64,000 nt of DNA. Origin: Prosthecobacter sp. Its GTDB lineage: Bacteria; Verrucomicrobiota; Verrucomicrobiia; Verrucomicrobiales; Verrucomicrobiaceae. Location of the stretch: assembly GCF_014879935.1 (NCBI RefSeq), contig NZ_JACSRD010000143.1, positions 1 to 64,000 on the forward strand, read 5' to 3'. Shown one piece after another: positions 1 to 9,775 of the stretch. Every line of letters starts with the position of its first letter. Position 1 is the first letter of the stretch. The notes beneath the pieces were generated by a model. It was given only the letters and a program-made list of their open reading frames with translations, was not told where the DNA came from and did not search any database. The translations under genes were made by a program, and so were the position numbers.

Positions 1-105
1 CCCAATCGAAGCCACCTGAAACATCGAGTTCGGCGACTTCGCGCTCAAAATGGCAGGCGCGGAAACATAGGCGGCAGTGTGTTTGAGAAAGGAGCGGCGG
101 TTCAT
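1..105 (-). CDS. N-terminus of a Tat-exported protein, possibly a Gfo/Idh/MocA oxidoreductase (truncated by window edge)
   Basis: Only the first 35 codons are inside the window. The reverse complement from 105 reads MNRRSFLKHTAAYVSAPAIL, a twin-arginine signal (RRSFLK) followed by a short hydrophobic stretch, then reaches FQVASIG at the window edge. A Tat signal followed by a VxxIGxGG-like start is typical of secreted Gfo/Idh/MocA dehydrogenases, which are numerous in Verrucomicrobiota and Planctomycetota. The Rossmann glycines themselves are outside the window, so the family is a guess. An in-frame ATG three codons upstream (114) is an alternative start. It lies upstream of, and on the same strand as, no other gene visible here. 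Confidence 0.6.
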   Translation of the reverse strand, partial: MNRRSFLKHTAAYVSAPAILSAKSPNSMFQVASIG

Positions 106-190
106 GGACAGCATGAACGTGGTCACACGGATTGCTCTCTCACGCGACAGCGTCCAGACGCAACGCTATCGCGCGTGCGATTGCCCGCAG

Positions 191-2032
191 CTATCGCTTC
201 ACCCACGGCAAGACGATGTGCGAGGGATGCTCGCCGCCGTAGTAAATCGTGTTGGTGGCGATCACGGTGCGGCGCTGCTGCTGGAGCGGTTCGCCGGTGT
301 TCGGGTTCACGTCAAAGCGCGGGAAGTTGCTGCTGCTGATGTCCACGCGGATGCGGTGGCCTTTTTTGAAGACGTTGCTCGTGGGATACAGCTTGATCGT
401 GAAGGGATACACCTTCCCGGGCTCCATGAGCTTTTCCTCCTGCAGCGACTCGCGAAAACGGGCGCGCACGATGCCGTCGGTGAGGTTCAGATCGAAGCCA
501 TGCGGCCAGTCGGCGCTGGGTGGGTAAACGTCGATGAGCTTCGCGGTGAAATCGGTGTCCAGGGCCGATGACGAAGCCCACAGCTTCACTTCGATCTCGC
601 CGGTGACCTCGATGTCCTCGCCCAGCGGTGGGGTTTCGAACACACAAACGTCCGGTCGGGCCGAAAGCGGGATCGGCTTCTGCCAGTTCCAGAATTTTTC
701 GCCGCCGCGTTGATCCCAAGCGCCCTGCTGCATGATGCCGTCGCCGGAGGAAATGTTGCCGCCGAGTGTGGGCACTGGATTTTTCGGATCGAAGTCGTAG
801 CTGACCGACCCGCCATCGTTTGTCCGCCTCACATCACTCAAGAGGCCGTCGGCATGCAGGTAGAACGGCGTCCGTTTCGCACGGGCCAGCGGCCATTCGT
901 TTTCATCACGCCAGCTTCCGCCGTGATTGAGCAGACCGTCTTTCGTTTTGCCACCGTCACCCGTGCCCATGACGAAGAGGCGCACTTTCGAGGCGAAGGG
1001 CGCGGCTTTGCCGACGCTGTTGTCGATCCCCTTCATCCAGTGGTCGAACCACTCCTTGCGCCAGGCGAGTTCGTTCGCGATGGCGGCCTCGGCACCGAAA
1101 TCGACCTGTCCGTGCTTCGATTTGCCCTGCGCGCCGTGAATCCACGGCCCCATGATGAGATAGACATCACTTTTCAGCGTCTTCGACAAAGCGGTGAAAT
1201 TCGCCGCAGTGTTGCCAGCCCACGAATCATACCAGCCGCCGACGAGATAGACGGGCATGTCCTTGTAGCGTGAAGGATCGGCCAGGATGTTGTTCTGCGC
1301 CCAGAAGGCGTCGTCCTTGCCGTGGCGCATGGCCTGGATGAGCCAGTCCTCGTATTCGGGCGCCAGTTTCAGCGGCGTGGAGCCCGGACGCAGCGGCAGC
1401 AGCGAAAGATAGTCCCAGCGATGGTCTGCCATCTCCTTCAATTCAGCCTGCGTGGCCGGATCGAGCGCCGCGTTGCTGCCTTTGCCGGCGTTCAGCATGA
1501 TCCAATTCCAGAAGCGCATCTCAAACGCGCCCGCGTTGCGCATGCTCTGCCGTCCCATGTTGGACACGGCATCGACGGGAATGACCGTGGTGAGCTGCGG
1601 CACTTTTTCGAGTGCCATCGCGTGCTGCGTGCCGCCGACATAGGAGGTGCCCACCATGCCGATCCTGCCGTTCGACCACGGCTGCGCCGCGATCCATGCG
1701 GCGCAATCAGCGCCGTCCTTGCCGTCGTCGGTCATCCAGTGCCAGATGCCTTCGCTGGCGTAGCGACCCCGCGTGTCCTGCGCAACGAACGCGTAGCCGT
1801 TCGCGGCAAAGAACTCGCCGTAGCGCTTGTTGCCGTCCTTGTTGTAAGGCGTGCGCGTGAGGATCACCGGCAGCTTTTCCGCGTTTCCGGCGGGAAGGTA
1901 AACGTCCGTGGCCAGCTTCACCCCATCTCGCATCGGCACCATGATGCTTTTCTCGACCTTGATGGCCGGTTCCTGGGCGTGCAGGCCGAAGACGGCCAGG
2001 AAAACCGTCGCGAGTGCGATGCGCTGGATCAT
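191..2032 (-). CDS. CocE/NonD family hydrolase (X-Pro dipeptidyl-peptidase S15 type), secreted
   Basis: A 613-residue alpha/beta hydrolase. Starting at the ATG at 2032 gives a clean signal peptide (MIQRIALATVFLAVFGLHA) and places the start 4 bases after the stop of the upstream thioredoxin gene, so the longer in-frame start is unlikely. The nucleophile motif GTSYVG puts the catalytic Ser at about residue 130. GGWYDSW and GPWIHG further on carry the expected Asp and His, and the C-terminal third is the jelly-roll of the PepX_C type. The family cleaves esters or acyl-peptide and beta-lactam-type substrates; the substrate here cannot be told. It is co-transcribed with the TlpA-like gene. Confidence 0.88.
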   Translation of the reverse strand: MIQRIALATVFLAVFGLHAQEPAIKVEKSIMVPMRDGVKLATDVYLPAGNAEKLPVILTRTPYNKDGNKRYGEFFAANGYAFVAQDTRGRYASEGIWHWMTDDGKDGADCAAWIAAQPWSNGRIGMVGTSYVGGTQHAMALEKVPQLTTVIPVDAVSNMGRQSMRNAGAFEMRFWNWIMLNAGKGSNAALDPATQAELKEMADHRWDYLSLLPLRPGSTPLKLAPEYEDWLIQAMRHGKDDAFWAQNNILADPSRYKDMPVYLVGGWYDSWAGNTAANFTALSKTLKSDVYLIMGPWIHGAQGKSKHGQVDFGAEAAIANELAWRKEWFDHWMKGIDNSVGKAAPFASKVRLFVMGTGDGGKTKDGLLNHGGSWRDENEWPLARAKRTPFYLHADGLLSDVRRTNDGGSVSYDFDPKNPVPTLGGNISSGDGIMQQGAWDQRGGEKFWNWQKPIPLSARPDVCVFETPPLGEDIEVTGEIEVKLWASSSALDTDFTAKLIDVYPPSADWPHGFDLNLTDGIVRARFRESLQEEKLMEPGKVYPFTIKLYPTSNVFKKGHRIRVDISSSNFPRFDVNPNTGEPLQQQRRTVIATNTIYYGGEHPSHIVLPWVKR

Positions 2033-2036
2033 GACC

Positions 2037-2996
<960 letters not shown>

Positions 2997-3036
2997 GCGG
3001 GCAGCCTAAACGGCGGCAAAGGCTGCTGGCAATCTT

Positions 3037-4491
3037 TTACGCGAAGATTTCCGTCACCGCTTTGCCCTTGCCGTCCTCGGTCACGTAGAAGGGCCGGCCT
3101 TCGATCTCGAACTCGGTTTTCGGACTGATGCCCATGGCGGTCATGATGGTGGCGTGCAGGTCCATGACGCTGACGGGGTTCTTCGTGGCGATGAGCGGGC
3201 GTTCATCGGCGGTTTCGCCGTAGAGGTAGCCCTTCTTCACGCCGCCGCCGAACATGACGACGCTGGTGCCGCCGGTGAAGTGGCGATGCAGGCCGTAATG
3301 CTGCGCTTCCTGGATCTTTTCGACTTTGAAGGTCGCCTGGTCCGCCGCGTTGGAGCCGGGTTTGCCCTCGATGAGCGCATCGCGGCTGAATTCGCTGGCG
3401 ATGACGATGAGCGTGCGGTCGAGCAGGCCCTTCTTTTCGAGATCGAGCACGAGTTGGGCGATGGGCGCGTCGATTTCCTTGTGCAGGCCTTCCACGGTAT
3501 CATGGCCGCTCTTGTGCGTGTCCCAGTAGAGGAAGGGCACATATTCGGTGGTGACCTCGACAAAGCGTGCGCCGGCCTCAACGAGTCGGCGTGCGAGCAG
3601 GCAGCCGCGGCCAAAGCGGCCGGTGTCGTATTTTTTGCGGCTCTCCTCGGGCTCGAGTGTGATGTCGAAGGCCTCGCGCTCCTTCGCGCTGAGCAGGCGG
3701 TAGGCGTTGTCCATGCTGCGGAGCATGGACTGCTGCTGGTAGTCGCTCATGAAGTCACGCTGCGGACTTTGATCGACGAGTTTGCGGAAAAGGCGGTCGC
3801 GATTGGCGAAACGGTTCGCGTCCATGCCCTTCGGCGGCTTCACGGACTGCGCGGCGTCCTCGGGGAAGGGGAGATTCATCGGGCCGAACTCGCTGCCGAA
3901 GAATCCGGCGGTGGTGAAGGCCTTCAGCTCCTCGCTTTCGCCCACGCCTTCGAGACGCTGGCCGATGTTGATGAACGCGGGCATCACGGGATTGCGCGGG
4001 CCGAGCACCTTCGCCATCCATGAGCCGATGTGCGGGCACGCGACGGTTTGCGGCGGCACGTAGCCGGTGTGCCAGTGGTATTGATGCCGCGAGTGCAGAA
4101 TGCTGCCGAGATCCGGCTGCACGGCGCTGCGGATCAAAGTCGCGCGATCCATCACCTTCGCGATGTTTTCGAGACCCTGGCAGATTTTGATGCCATCGAC
4201 TGCGGTGTCGATCGCAGGGAAGGTCGAGAGCATGCGTTTCACTTCGAGGCCCTTCTCGAAGGGCAGGTAGCCTTTCGGATCAAAGGTGTCCGGCGCGGCC
4301 ATGCCGCCTGCCATCCACAAAAGGATGCACGCATCGGCCTTCGCAGGCGGATGGGTGACTTTTTCCCCTGTTTTGGCCCAGATGGCCCGCGGCTCGCCGG
4401 TCATCCACGCGGCGGTGGAGGCGGCGGCGAGCTTCTTGAGGAAATCGCGGCGGACGAGGTGCTCGGGGAGGCTGGGATCAAGATCGGACAT
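3037..4491 (-). CDS. DUF1501 domain protein with Tat signal
   Basis: A 484-residue DUF1501 protein. I chose the ATG at 4491 because it places a twin-arginine motif (RRDFLKK, residues 14-20) and Ala-rich hydrophobic stretch near the N-terminus; the longer reading has no signal. LLWMAGGMAAPDTFDPK and the sulfatase-like segments (RTLIVIASEFSR, DLHATIM) are typical. DUF1501 proteins are alkaline-phosphatase-superfamily relatives that are hallmark genes of Planctomycetota and Verrucomicrobiota and are usually paired with a DUF1549/DUF1553 cytochrome-containing protein. No such partner is next to it here. Enzymatic activity is unproven for the family. Confidence 0.88.
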   Translation of the reverse strand: MSDLDPSLPEHLVRRDFLKKLAAASTAAWMTGEPRAIWAKTGEKVTHPPAKADACILLWMAGGMAAPDTFDPKGYLPFEKGLEVKRMLSTFPAIDTAVDGIKICQGLENIAKVMDRATLIRSAVQPDLGSILHSRHQYHWHTGYVPPQTVACPHIGSWMAKVLGPRNPVMPAFINIGQRLEGVGESEELKAFTTAGFFGSEFGPMNLPFPEDAAQSVKPPKGMDANRFANRDRLFRKLVDQSPQRDFMSDYQQQSMLRSMDNAYRLLSAKEREAFDITLEPEESRKKYDTGRFGRGCLLARRLVEAGARFVEVTTEYVPFLYWDTHKSGHDTVEGLHKEIDAPIAQLVLDLEKKGLLDRTLIVIASEFSRDALIEGKPGSNAADQATFKVEKIQEAQHYGLHRHFTGGTSVVMFGGGVKKGYLYGETADERPLIATKNPVSVMDLHATIMTAMGISPKTEFEIEGRPFYVTEDGKGKAVTEIFA

Positions 4492-4541
4492 GATGTTAAA
4501 ACGGAGCGGCTTGCAGGCCGTGTTGCAAGCAGTTCGAGGAA

Positions 4542-5273
4542 TTGCCTCCCCTCCCCAAGATTCCTCGTTTGACGTGCGTCTCGCTGTCGCCATTTCCATA
4601 CACCGTGCACATCGCCCACCAACTGCTGTTCGTCCTGCTGCCCCTCGCGCTCGCCGTGCGTCTGGCGCTGCGGCCATGGCCGCCGGCTGCGGATGTGGCG
4701 GGTGGGGTGATGCGTTTCAGCCTCGGCATTGGCAAAGCCGTGCTGCTGGTTCACCCTCTGCTGCATCTGAGTTCGATGGTTTTGCGTGGCGGCCCGGACA
4801 GCCTCAGCACCAGCGTGGCATGGACAGGCTTCCTGGCGCTGATGCTGGCGTTGCATTTCCTGATCACATCCGCGGGAGACCTGATCGCCGGTCTTTGCGG
4901 GCTGGCTGGAATCAAGCTGACGGACAAGGTGGAAGACGCCTTCAGTCTGCGCAGGCTCAACCACGGCAATCTTGCGCGACATCTGCCGCTGCTGATCTTT
5001 CTGGCAGCTGTCGGCACGCTGGCGCACGGCACCTGGCTGCCCTTGAAGGCGTTGTTCAGTCCGGCACCGCGCAGCATTGCCACGGTGTTCCAGGAAACGC
5101 GTGTGTGGACGGACTTTCACGTCGTCACGATGATCGCAGGGTTTGCCTGCCTGCTGGGCCTGCCATGGTCCCGGGACTTTTTGCGCGCCCCGCTGCCGTG
5201 GAAGGGCGTGATCTGCCTCTGCGTCTTCTTCCTCGCCGCCGTGATGCTCTGGACTCGTGTCTCCCCGATGTGA
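4542..5273 (+). CDS. Uncharacterised multi-pass membrane protein
   Basis: I do not recognise the family. The protein has about six hydrophobic segments (for example AHQLLFVLLPLALAV and AWTGFLALMLALHFLIT) and ends WTRVSPM. The start is uncertain: TTG at 4542, TTG at 4569 or GTG at 4605 all fit, and none has a clear ribosome binding site; the GTG would give a protein beginning directly at the first membrane segment. Its stop overlaps the start of the next gene (TGATG), so it is translationally coupled to the AlgJ/AlgX-like protein. That neighbour usually works with an MBOAT membrane acyltransferase, so this protein may be a divergent partner, but I could not find the MBOAT His motif with confidence. 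Confidence 0.7.
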   Translation: MPPLPKIPRLTCVSLSPFPYTVHIAHQLLFVLLPLALAVRLALRPWPPAADVAGGVMRFSLGIGKAVLLVHPLLHLSSMVLRGGPDSLSTSVAWTGFLALMLALHFLITSAGDLIAGLCGLAGIKLTDKVEDAFSLRRLNHGNLARHLPLLIFLAAVGTLAHGTWLPLKALFSPAPRSIATVFQETRVWTDFHVVTMIAGFACLLGLPWSRDFLRAPLPWKGVICLCVFFLAAVMLWTRVSPM

Positions 5274-6301
5274 TGAAACCGACCACGCCTCCCATCGATC
5301 CGAAAAAGCGCTCGTTCATTCCGCCACCGCCGGAATTGAGCGAAAAGGCGGCGTTGAACCTCATCCGTGCCTTCGCCTGCCTCCTCGCGTTGCCGTTCGT
5401 GTTCGAACTCGCGTCGTGGTTCACGGCGTCAAAGACGAACATGGCCGCCGCGACGGTGCGCAGCGGCATGCAGTGGCTGCTGACGCATGCACTGGGTGAA
5501 GGGAACCTCGCGGTGCATCTCGGCCGCGAAGGCTGGTTGTTCGATCAGCGTGAAATCGACCGCCTGGTGCATGCGAAACGCGATGAGGCCAGCCTGCAGG
5601 CCCGTTTGATCAAGCTGGCGGCCGATTTGAAGGCACAGGACGCGTCTTTGATCGTGGTCGCCATTCCATCACGAGCCGCCTTGTATCCGGAGCAGATTCG
5701 TTCCGGCAACTACCTGTCGCCCGTGCGGCTGCCGGAAGAAAACGCGAAGCTGGAAGAGCTGCAGGCCGCAGGGATCGATGTGATGGACACGACCGACGCG
5801 CTGTGGGAGTTCCGGGACCGGAACATGGTGTTCTTCGCCCAGGACAGCCACTGGACGCCCGATGCCATGAAGGCGGTGGCGCTGGCGGTGAACAAACGGG
5901 TGCGGGAAAAGTTCCCCCGCCTCGTCAGCAGCGAAACACCGATCATCAACGCCACGATCCTCGAACACACGGACAGCGGCGATCTGGCGGACCAGCTCGA
6001 TCCGCTTCATGCGGACAGCCTCCTCGGACACGAGGAAGCAAGCCTCATGGCCATCAAAGGCATCGAACCGGACGCCAAATCGCCCGTCGTGCTGCATGGC
6101 GGCGAATGGATCCGCGTGTTTGATGAGGCTGGACTCAGCTTTGGCGGTGGTGAAAAGCCGCCGCTGGCGGGTTTTTCCACGCACCTCGGCATGCTGCTGG
6201 GCAAACCGGTCGATGTCCGCGGCATGCCTCAGCCGGGCGAGAGCTACGAGGGGAAAAAACTCGTCATCTGCGTGCTGGCAATCCCGGAACTGGTGCCATA
6301 G
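5273..6301 (+). CDS. AlgJ/AlgX-like SGNH hydrolase-fold protein, probably serine-less
   Basis: A 342-residue protein with one N-terminal membrane anchor (~residues 27-48) and an exported AlgX/AlgJ domain. The family O-acetylates exopolysaccharides such as alginate using a Ser-His-Asp triad. The Asp-x-His-Trp-Thr block is present (AQDSHWTPDAM), as is GREGWLFDQRE near the start. However, the block that should carry GDSF/GTSY is read as VVLHGGEWIRVFDEAGLSFG, so the nucleophilic serine appears to be missing. The downstream segment (LLGKPVDVRG) still aligns in order, so the gap is local. The start overlaps the preceding stop by one base. It may be a non-catalytic, polysaccharide-binding relative. 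Confidence 0.8.
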   Translation: MKPTTPPIDPKKRSFIPPPPELSEKAALNLIRAFACLLALPFVFELASWFTASKTNMAAATVRSGMQWLLTHALGEGNLAVHLGREGWLFDQREIDRLVHAKRDEASLQARLIKLAADLKAQDASLIVVAIPSRAALYPEQIRSGNYLSPVRLPEENAKLEELQAAGIDVMDTTDALWEFRDRNMVFFAQDSHWTPDAMKAVALAVNKRVREKFPRLVSSETPIINATILEHTDSGDLADQLDPLHADSLLGHEEASLMAIKGIEPDAKSPVVLHGGEWIRVFDEAGLSFGGGEKPPLAGFSTHLGMLLGKPVDVRGMPQPGESYEGKKLVICVLAIPELVP

Positions 6302-6313
6302 TCCGCGCTTTCC

Positions 6314-6724
6314 ATGCTGCGGCTGCTTCTCCATTTCTTCTTTGGCGGCGTCTTCGTCTATGCAGGCCTGCTGAAGGTGGCCGACCCGATGTCATTCCTC
6401 GACGACATCCGCAGCTTTGACCTGCTGGGCGATCCGTGGGCCGCGTGGCTGGCGATGGGCCTGCCGTGGCTCGAAATCCTGGCCGGACTGGCCGTGATGA
6501 GCGGCTTCCTGCGCTCCGGCGGCATGCTGATCCTGAACGGCTCGCTGGTAGTCTTCCTGATCGCGATCTGCCTCGCGTGGTGGCGCGGCATCGACATCCG
6601 CTGCGGCTGCTTCGGCCACTCCGACGCCACCTCCAGCTATCGCGACCTCATTCTGCGCGATGTGCTGCTGCTGCTCGCCGGGATCGTGCTGGTCTGGCAT
6701 GGCAAACCCAGGGTGCGTTCCTAG
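6314..6724 (+). CDS. MauE/DoxX-family membrane protein
   Basis: A 136-residue protein with four predicted membrane helices. The N-terminal FGGVFVYAGLLKVADP and the GIDIRCGCFG segment between helices 3 and 4 are typical of the MauE/DoxX-like family (small quinone- or thiol-associated membrane proteins, some needed for disulfide formation or methylamine dehydrogenase maturation). The CGCFG motif supplies a cysteine pair suitable for redox chemistry. It lies 12 bases after the AlgJ-like gene and on the same strand, so it is probably in the same operon. No obvious partner for its redox role is adjacent. Confidence 0.85.
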   Translation: MLRLLLHFFFGGVFVYAGLLKVADPMSFLDDIRSFDLLGDPWAAWLAMGLPWLEILAGLAVMSGFLRSGGMLILNGSLVVFLIAICLAWWRGIDIRCGCFGHSDATSSYRDLILRDVLLLLAGIVLVWHGKPRVRS

Positions 6725-6851
6725 AATTTCGCTCAACTCAGCTTGCCTGAAACGCCTGACTCGGCTAAGCCCGATTCCATGGAGGCGGCTGAACAAAAGC
6801 ACGGCAAACGCCGGCACAGTGGTTGTTTCATCCACGGGAGGCCCATTGAAC

Positions 6852-9731
6852 ATGGCCTCTGATCAAGCATCTCCTGGATCTGACCCGGCCGGATGGGCAC
6901 CGCCCGAGCCGCAGGAGCTCCAGGCCATGCTGCCGAAGTATGAAGTTTCCTCGCTCATCGGACGTGGAGGCATGGGAGCCGTGTATCTCGGCCGGCAGGA
7001 TGCGCTCGACCGGCCGGTGGCCATCAAAATCCTGCCGCCAGGGCTGGAGGAGATCGATCCGGCGTATGGAGCCCGCTTCCGGCAGGAGGCGATGGCTTTG
7101 GCAAAGCTCAACCATCCCGGCATCGTGGCCGTGTATGACTTTGGCCGCACGGAGCAAGGCCTGTGGTACATCGTCATGGAGTATGTGGACGGCACGGATG
7201 TGGCGCGCATGATCCAGGAGCGAGGCCGGTTGAGATCGAAGGATGCCATGGCCGTCACCGCCCATGTGTGCGATGCGCTGGCCTATGCGCATGCCAGGGG
7301 CATCGTGCATCGCGACATCAAACCGGCGAACATCCTCATCGGCGTCAATGGTGCCGTGAAGGTGGCGGACTTCGGGCTGGCGAAGGCCTGGCAAGCAGGA
7401 GGCCACAGCCTGACGATGAGCGGCATGGCGATGGGAACACCCGATTACATCGCTCCAGAGGCGCTGGCGGCGGAGGGAGAGGTGGGGGCGCAGGCCGATG
7501 TGTATGCTCTGGGAGTGATGCTTTACCACATGCTCACAGGTGATTTACCGCGTGGGCTGTTTGAGCTGGCATCCAAGAAGATCAACGGCCTCGACCCACG
7601 CTTCGACGACATCATCGCCCAGGCGATGAAGAATGATCCCGCACAGCGTTATCCCGGGGTGGAGGCACTGCGGCGTGATCTGGACGCGTTGTTCACGACG
7701 CCTGCGGTGAAGGTTGATCCCGCCGCCTCTCAGGCCCCCGCCGCCTTGAACACGGTGCCTCAACCAAGAAGGCCCGCGCCACCACCGGCGCGCCAGCCGA
7801 CCCGCCCACAGCCCCGGAAAAAATCCTTCGATTGGAGCTTCTGGGGGCCTGTGGGGGCGATGGCAGTGGGTTTAGTGTCGTTCGTGGCGTCGCAAAACCT
7901 TCCGCCGTCCGAACGGAAGACCATTCAGCGCCTCGAAGGCGAGGCATTGCAAGTCGAGGAGGTTACCGCGGGCCGGGCGGCGACGCAGAAGACCGGGGCC
8001 TTCCACGCAGGCGTCTGGAGCGCTGATGCACATCTCTGGTGGGTGGGCGGAAAGCTGGGCGAGCGTCTCAAGCTCCAGTTCTCCGTATCCGAGCCAGGAT
8101 TACAGCGTGTGAAGGCCGTGCTGACGGGGGCTTATGACTACGCAGTCGCTGAAGTGTCATTGGATGGCCGTGTCGTTCAGGGATCGCCTTTTGACATGCA
8201 GGTGGAGGCCATCGTCACCTCGGACATTTTGGATTGGGGTGTCTTCGATCTACGCGGCGGCGATCATGTTCTGGAAGTCAAGCTGGTGGCCAATCACGGC
8301 AAGGTGTGGAAAGACCGCGATGGGTTCTGCTTCGGGCTGGATTACCTCCAGTTCGAACCACAGGAGGTCCGAACGACGCCCGCCGTCGCAGGCACCGATG
8401 TGGCCCCGCAGGCGCGGCCAAGCAGTTCGCAGTGCTCTGGAGATCATGTGCGGCACATGAATGACGGCAAAGCCATCACGAGGCCAGATTCCGGCCGTGC
8501 TCAGCGCATGACCTGGCACCCGCATCGTGGTGGCATGGAATGGGTGCAGCTCGAATGGGAGACACCGCAAATCCTTGGAGAATGCCAGGTCGTCTGGTTT
8601 GTGGATGCGGCTTCGGCGCTGCCAGAGTTTTGGCGGTTGCTTTACCGGGAGGAATCCGGTGCCTGGGTGCCGGTGGATGCAGCCATGCCTGCCGCAGAGC
8701 AGAACAAATGGTGCGTGGTGAAGTTCCCTCCCATCAAGACCACCGCGCTGCGAATTGCTGCGCAATGCAAAGAAGGCTTTTGGGCGGGCATCTGCCACTG
8801 GCGGGCCATCACCGCGGATCCGGCTGATGCCATCCCAGCGCCCGTCAAACGTGATCTCCTGCTCTCAGAACTGTCGCCACTGCATGCGCAGTCCGGGTGG
8901 GGGCTCTACCGGGCCAACAACTACGGTGCCGTGGATGAGCGTCATGGACGCGGCGTCTTCCTCGGCGGGGTTCGCTGCACCCATTACCTGTGGGCGCATC
9001 CGATGAGCCGCACGGTGTTTGCCATCCCCAGCGGCTGCACCAGCTTCACCACCACCGGGATCGGGCCATCCGATCTGAGGACTGGCAAGCCCTCAGGCGG
9101 TTATGGGAGCTGGAAGCACATCATCGAAGTGGACGGGAAGAAGTTGTTCGAATCGAAGGAGCTCAAAACCTATCCCGGTCAGGAACTGCCCATCGCCATC
9201 AGCTTCCCGGCAGGTTCCAGACAGCTCACCCTCATCACCGACAATTGCGGTGATGGGAACAGCGATCACGCCTTCTGGGCGTATCCCACGCTCCAGGCGT
9301 CCGATGATTCCATCAAGCCGTTGGCCGCCGACGCTCAAAACCCGCCTGTGATCACGCTGCGGCTTGCCAGTGATCCCAAGAAAGCCTTCGGGGCTCAGCC
9401 GGGCGGAGATTTGAGGCACGGCACACAGCCCGTGGCATTCAGAGTTGTTCCAGGCATCGCCGACCGCAAACTCGTCTCCTTGGAAATGGTGGGCAGTCCG
9501 GGGCATTTCGTCCGGCATTCCTGGGCGGTGGCTCGTGTGCAAAAAAAAGCAGGCCCGGAGGATGATGTCTTCGACCTCGATGCCACCTGGAAGATGACTT
9601 TGATCGGAGATGCCAGGGCGCGTTTCGAGTCGCTGAACTACCCCGGCACCTTTTTGGTGGCCAAGGACGATGGCAGTGTCGTCCAGGTCAATGCCGCCCC
9701 TCTCAGCCATTCCGTTTTTCTTTTGAAGTAA
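6852..9731 (+). CDS. Transmembrane Ser/Thr kinase with carbohydrate-binding-like ectodomain (discoidin, NPCBM, AbfB)
   Basis: A 959-residue Hanks-type kinase. Residues ~30-285 form the kinase: GRGGMG at 37-42, VAIK with Lys59, HRD at 153-155, DFG at 173-175 and APEA near 201. A Pro-rich linker (~290-325) leads to one membrane helix (~330-347). The outside part has four modules: a beta-rich domain (~370-505), a discoidin/F5-8C-like domain (~530-655, WVQLEWETPQ, PEFWRLLYRE), an NPCBM-like domain (~667-815, ELSPLHAQSGWG, FAIPSGCTSF) and an AbfB-like beta-trefoil (~862-959, RFESLNYPGTFLV). These modules usually bind glycans on secreted hydrolases, so the protein reads as a glycan-sensing receptor kinase. 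The ATG at 6852 is preferred; the longer frame has no domain. Confidence 0.88.
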   Translation: MASDQASPGSDPAGWAPPEPQELQAMLPKYEVSSLIGRGGMGAVYLGRQDALDRPVAIKILPPGLEEIDPAYGARFRQEAMALAKLNHPGIVAVYDFGRTEQGLWYIVMEYVDGTDVARMIQERGRLRSKDAMAVTAHVCDALAYAHARGIVHRDIKPANILIGVNGAVKVADFGLAKAWQAGGHSLTMSGMAMGTPDYIAPEALAAEGEVGAQADVYALGVMLYHMLTGDLPRGLFELASKKINGLDPRFDDIIAQAMKNDPAQRYPGVEALRRDLDALFTTPAVKVDPAASQAPAALNTVPQPRRPAPPPARQPTRPQPRKKSFDWSFWGPVGAMAVGLVSFVASQNLPPSERKTIQRLEGEALQVEEVTAGRAATQKTGAFHAGVWSADAHLWWVGGKLGERLKLQFSVSEPGLQRVKAVLTGAYDYAVAEVSLDGRVVQGSPFDMQVEAIVTSDILDWGVFDLRGGDHVLEVKLVANHGKVWKDRDGFCFGLDYLQFEPQEVRTTPAVAGTDVAPQARPSSSQCSGDHVRHMNDGKAITRPDSGRAQRMTWHPHRGGMEWVQLEWETPQILGECQVVWFVDAASALPEFWRLLYREESGAWVPVDAAMPAAEQNKWCVVKFPPIKTTALRIAAQCKEGFWAGICHWRAITADPADAIPAPVKRDLLLSELSPLHAQSGWGLYRANNYGAVDERHGRGVFLGGVRCTHYLWAHPMSRTVFAIPSGCTSFTTTGIGPSDLRTGKPSGGYGSWKHIIEVDGKKLFESKELKTYPGQELPIAISFPAGSRQLTLITDNCGDGNSDHAFWAYPTLQASDDSIKPLAADAQNPPVITLRLASDPKKAFGAQPGGDLRHGTQPVAFRVVPGIADRKLVSLEMVGSPGHFVRHSWAVARVQKKAGPEDDVFDLDATWKMTLIGDARARFESLNYPGTFLVAKDDGSVVQVNAAPLSHSVFLLK

Positions 9732-9775
9732 ACTGCAACCGCCGCCCGCACTTTCCGAATCTGTTCTTGAACTGT

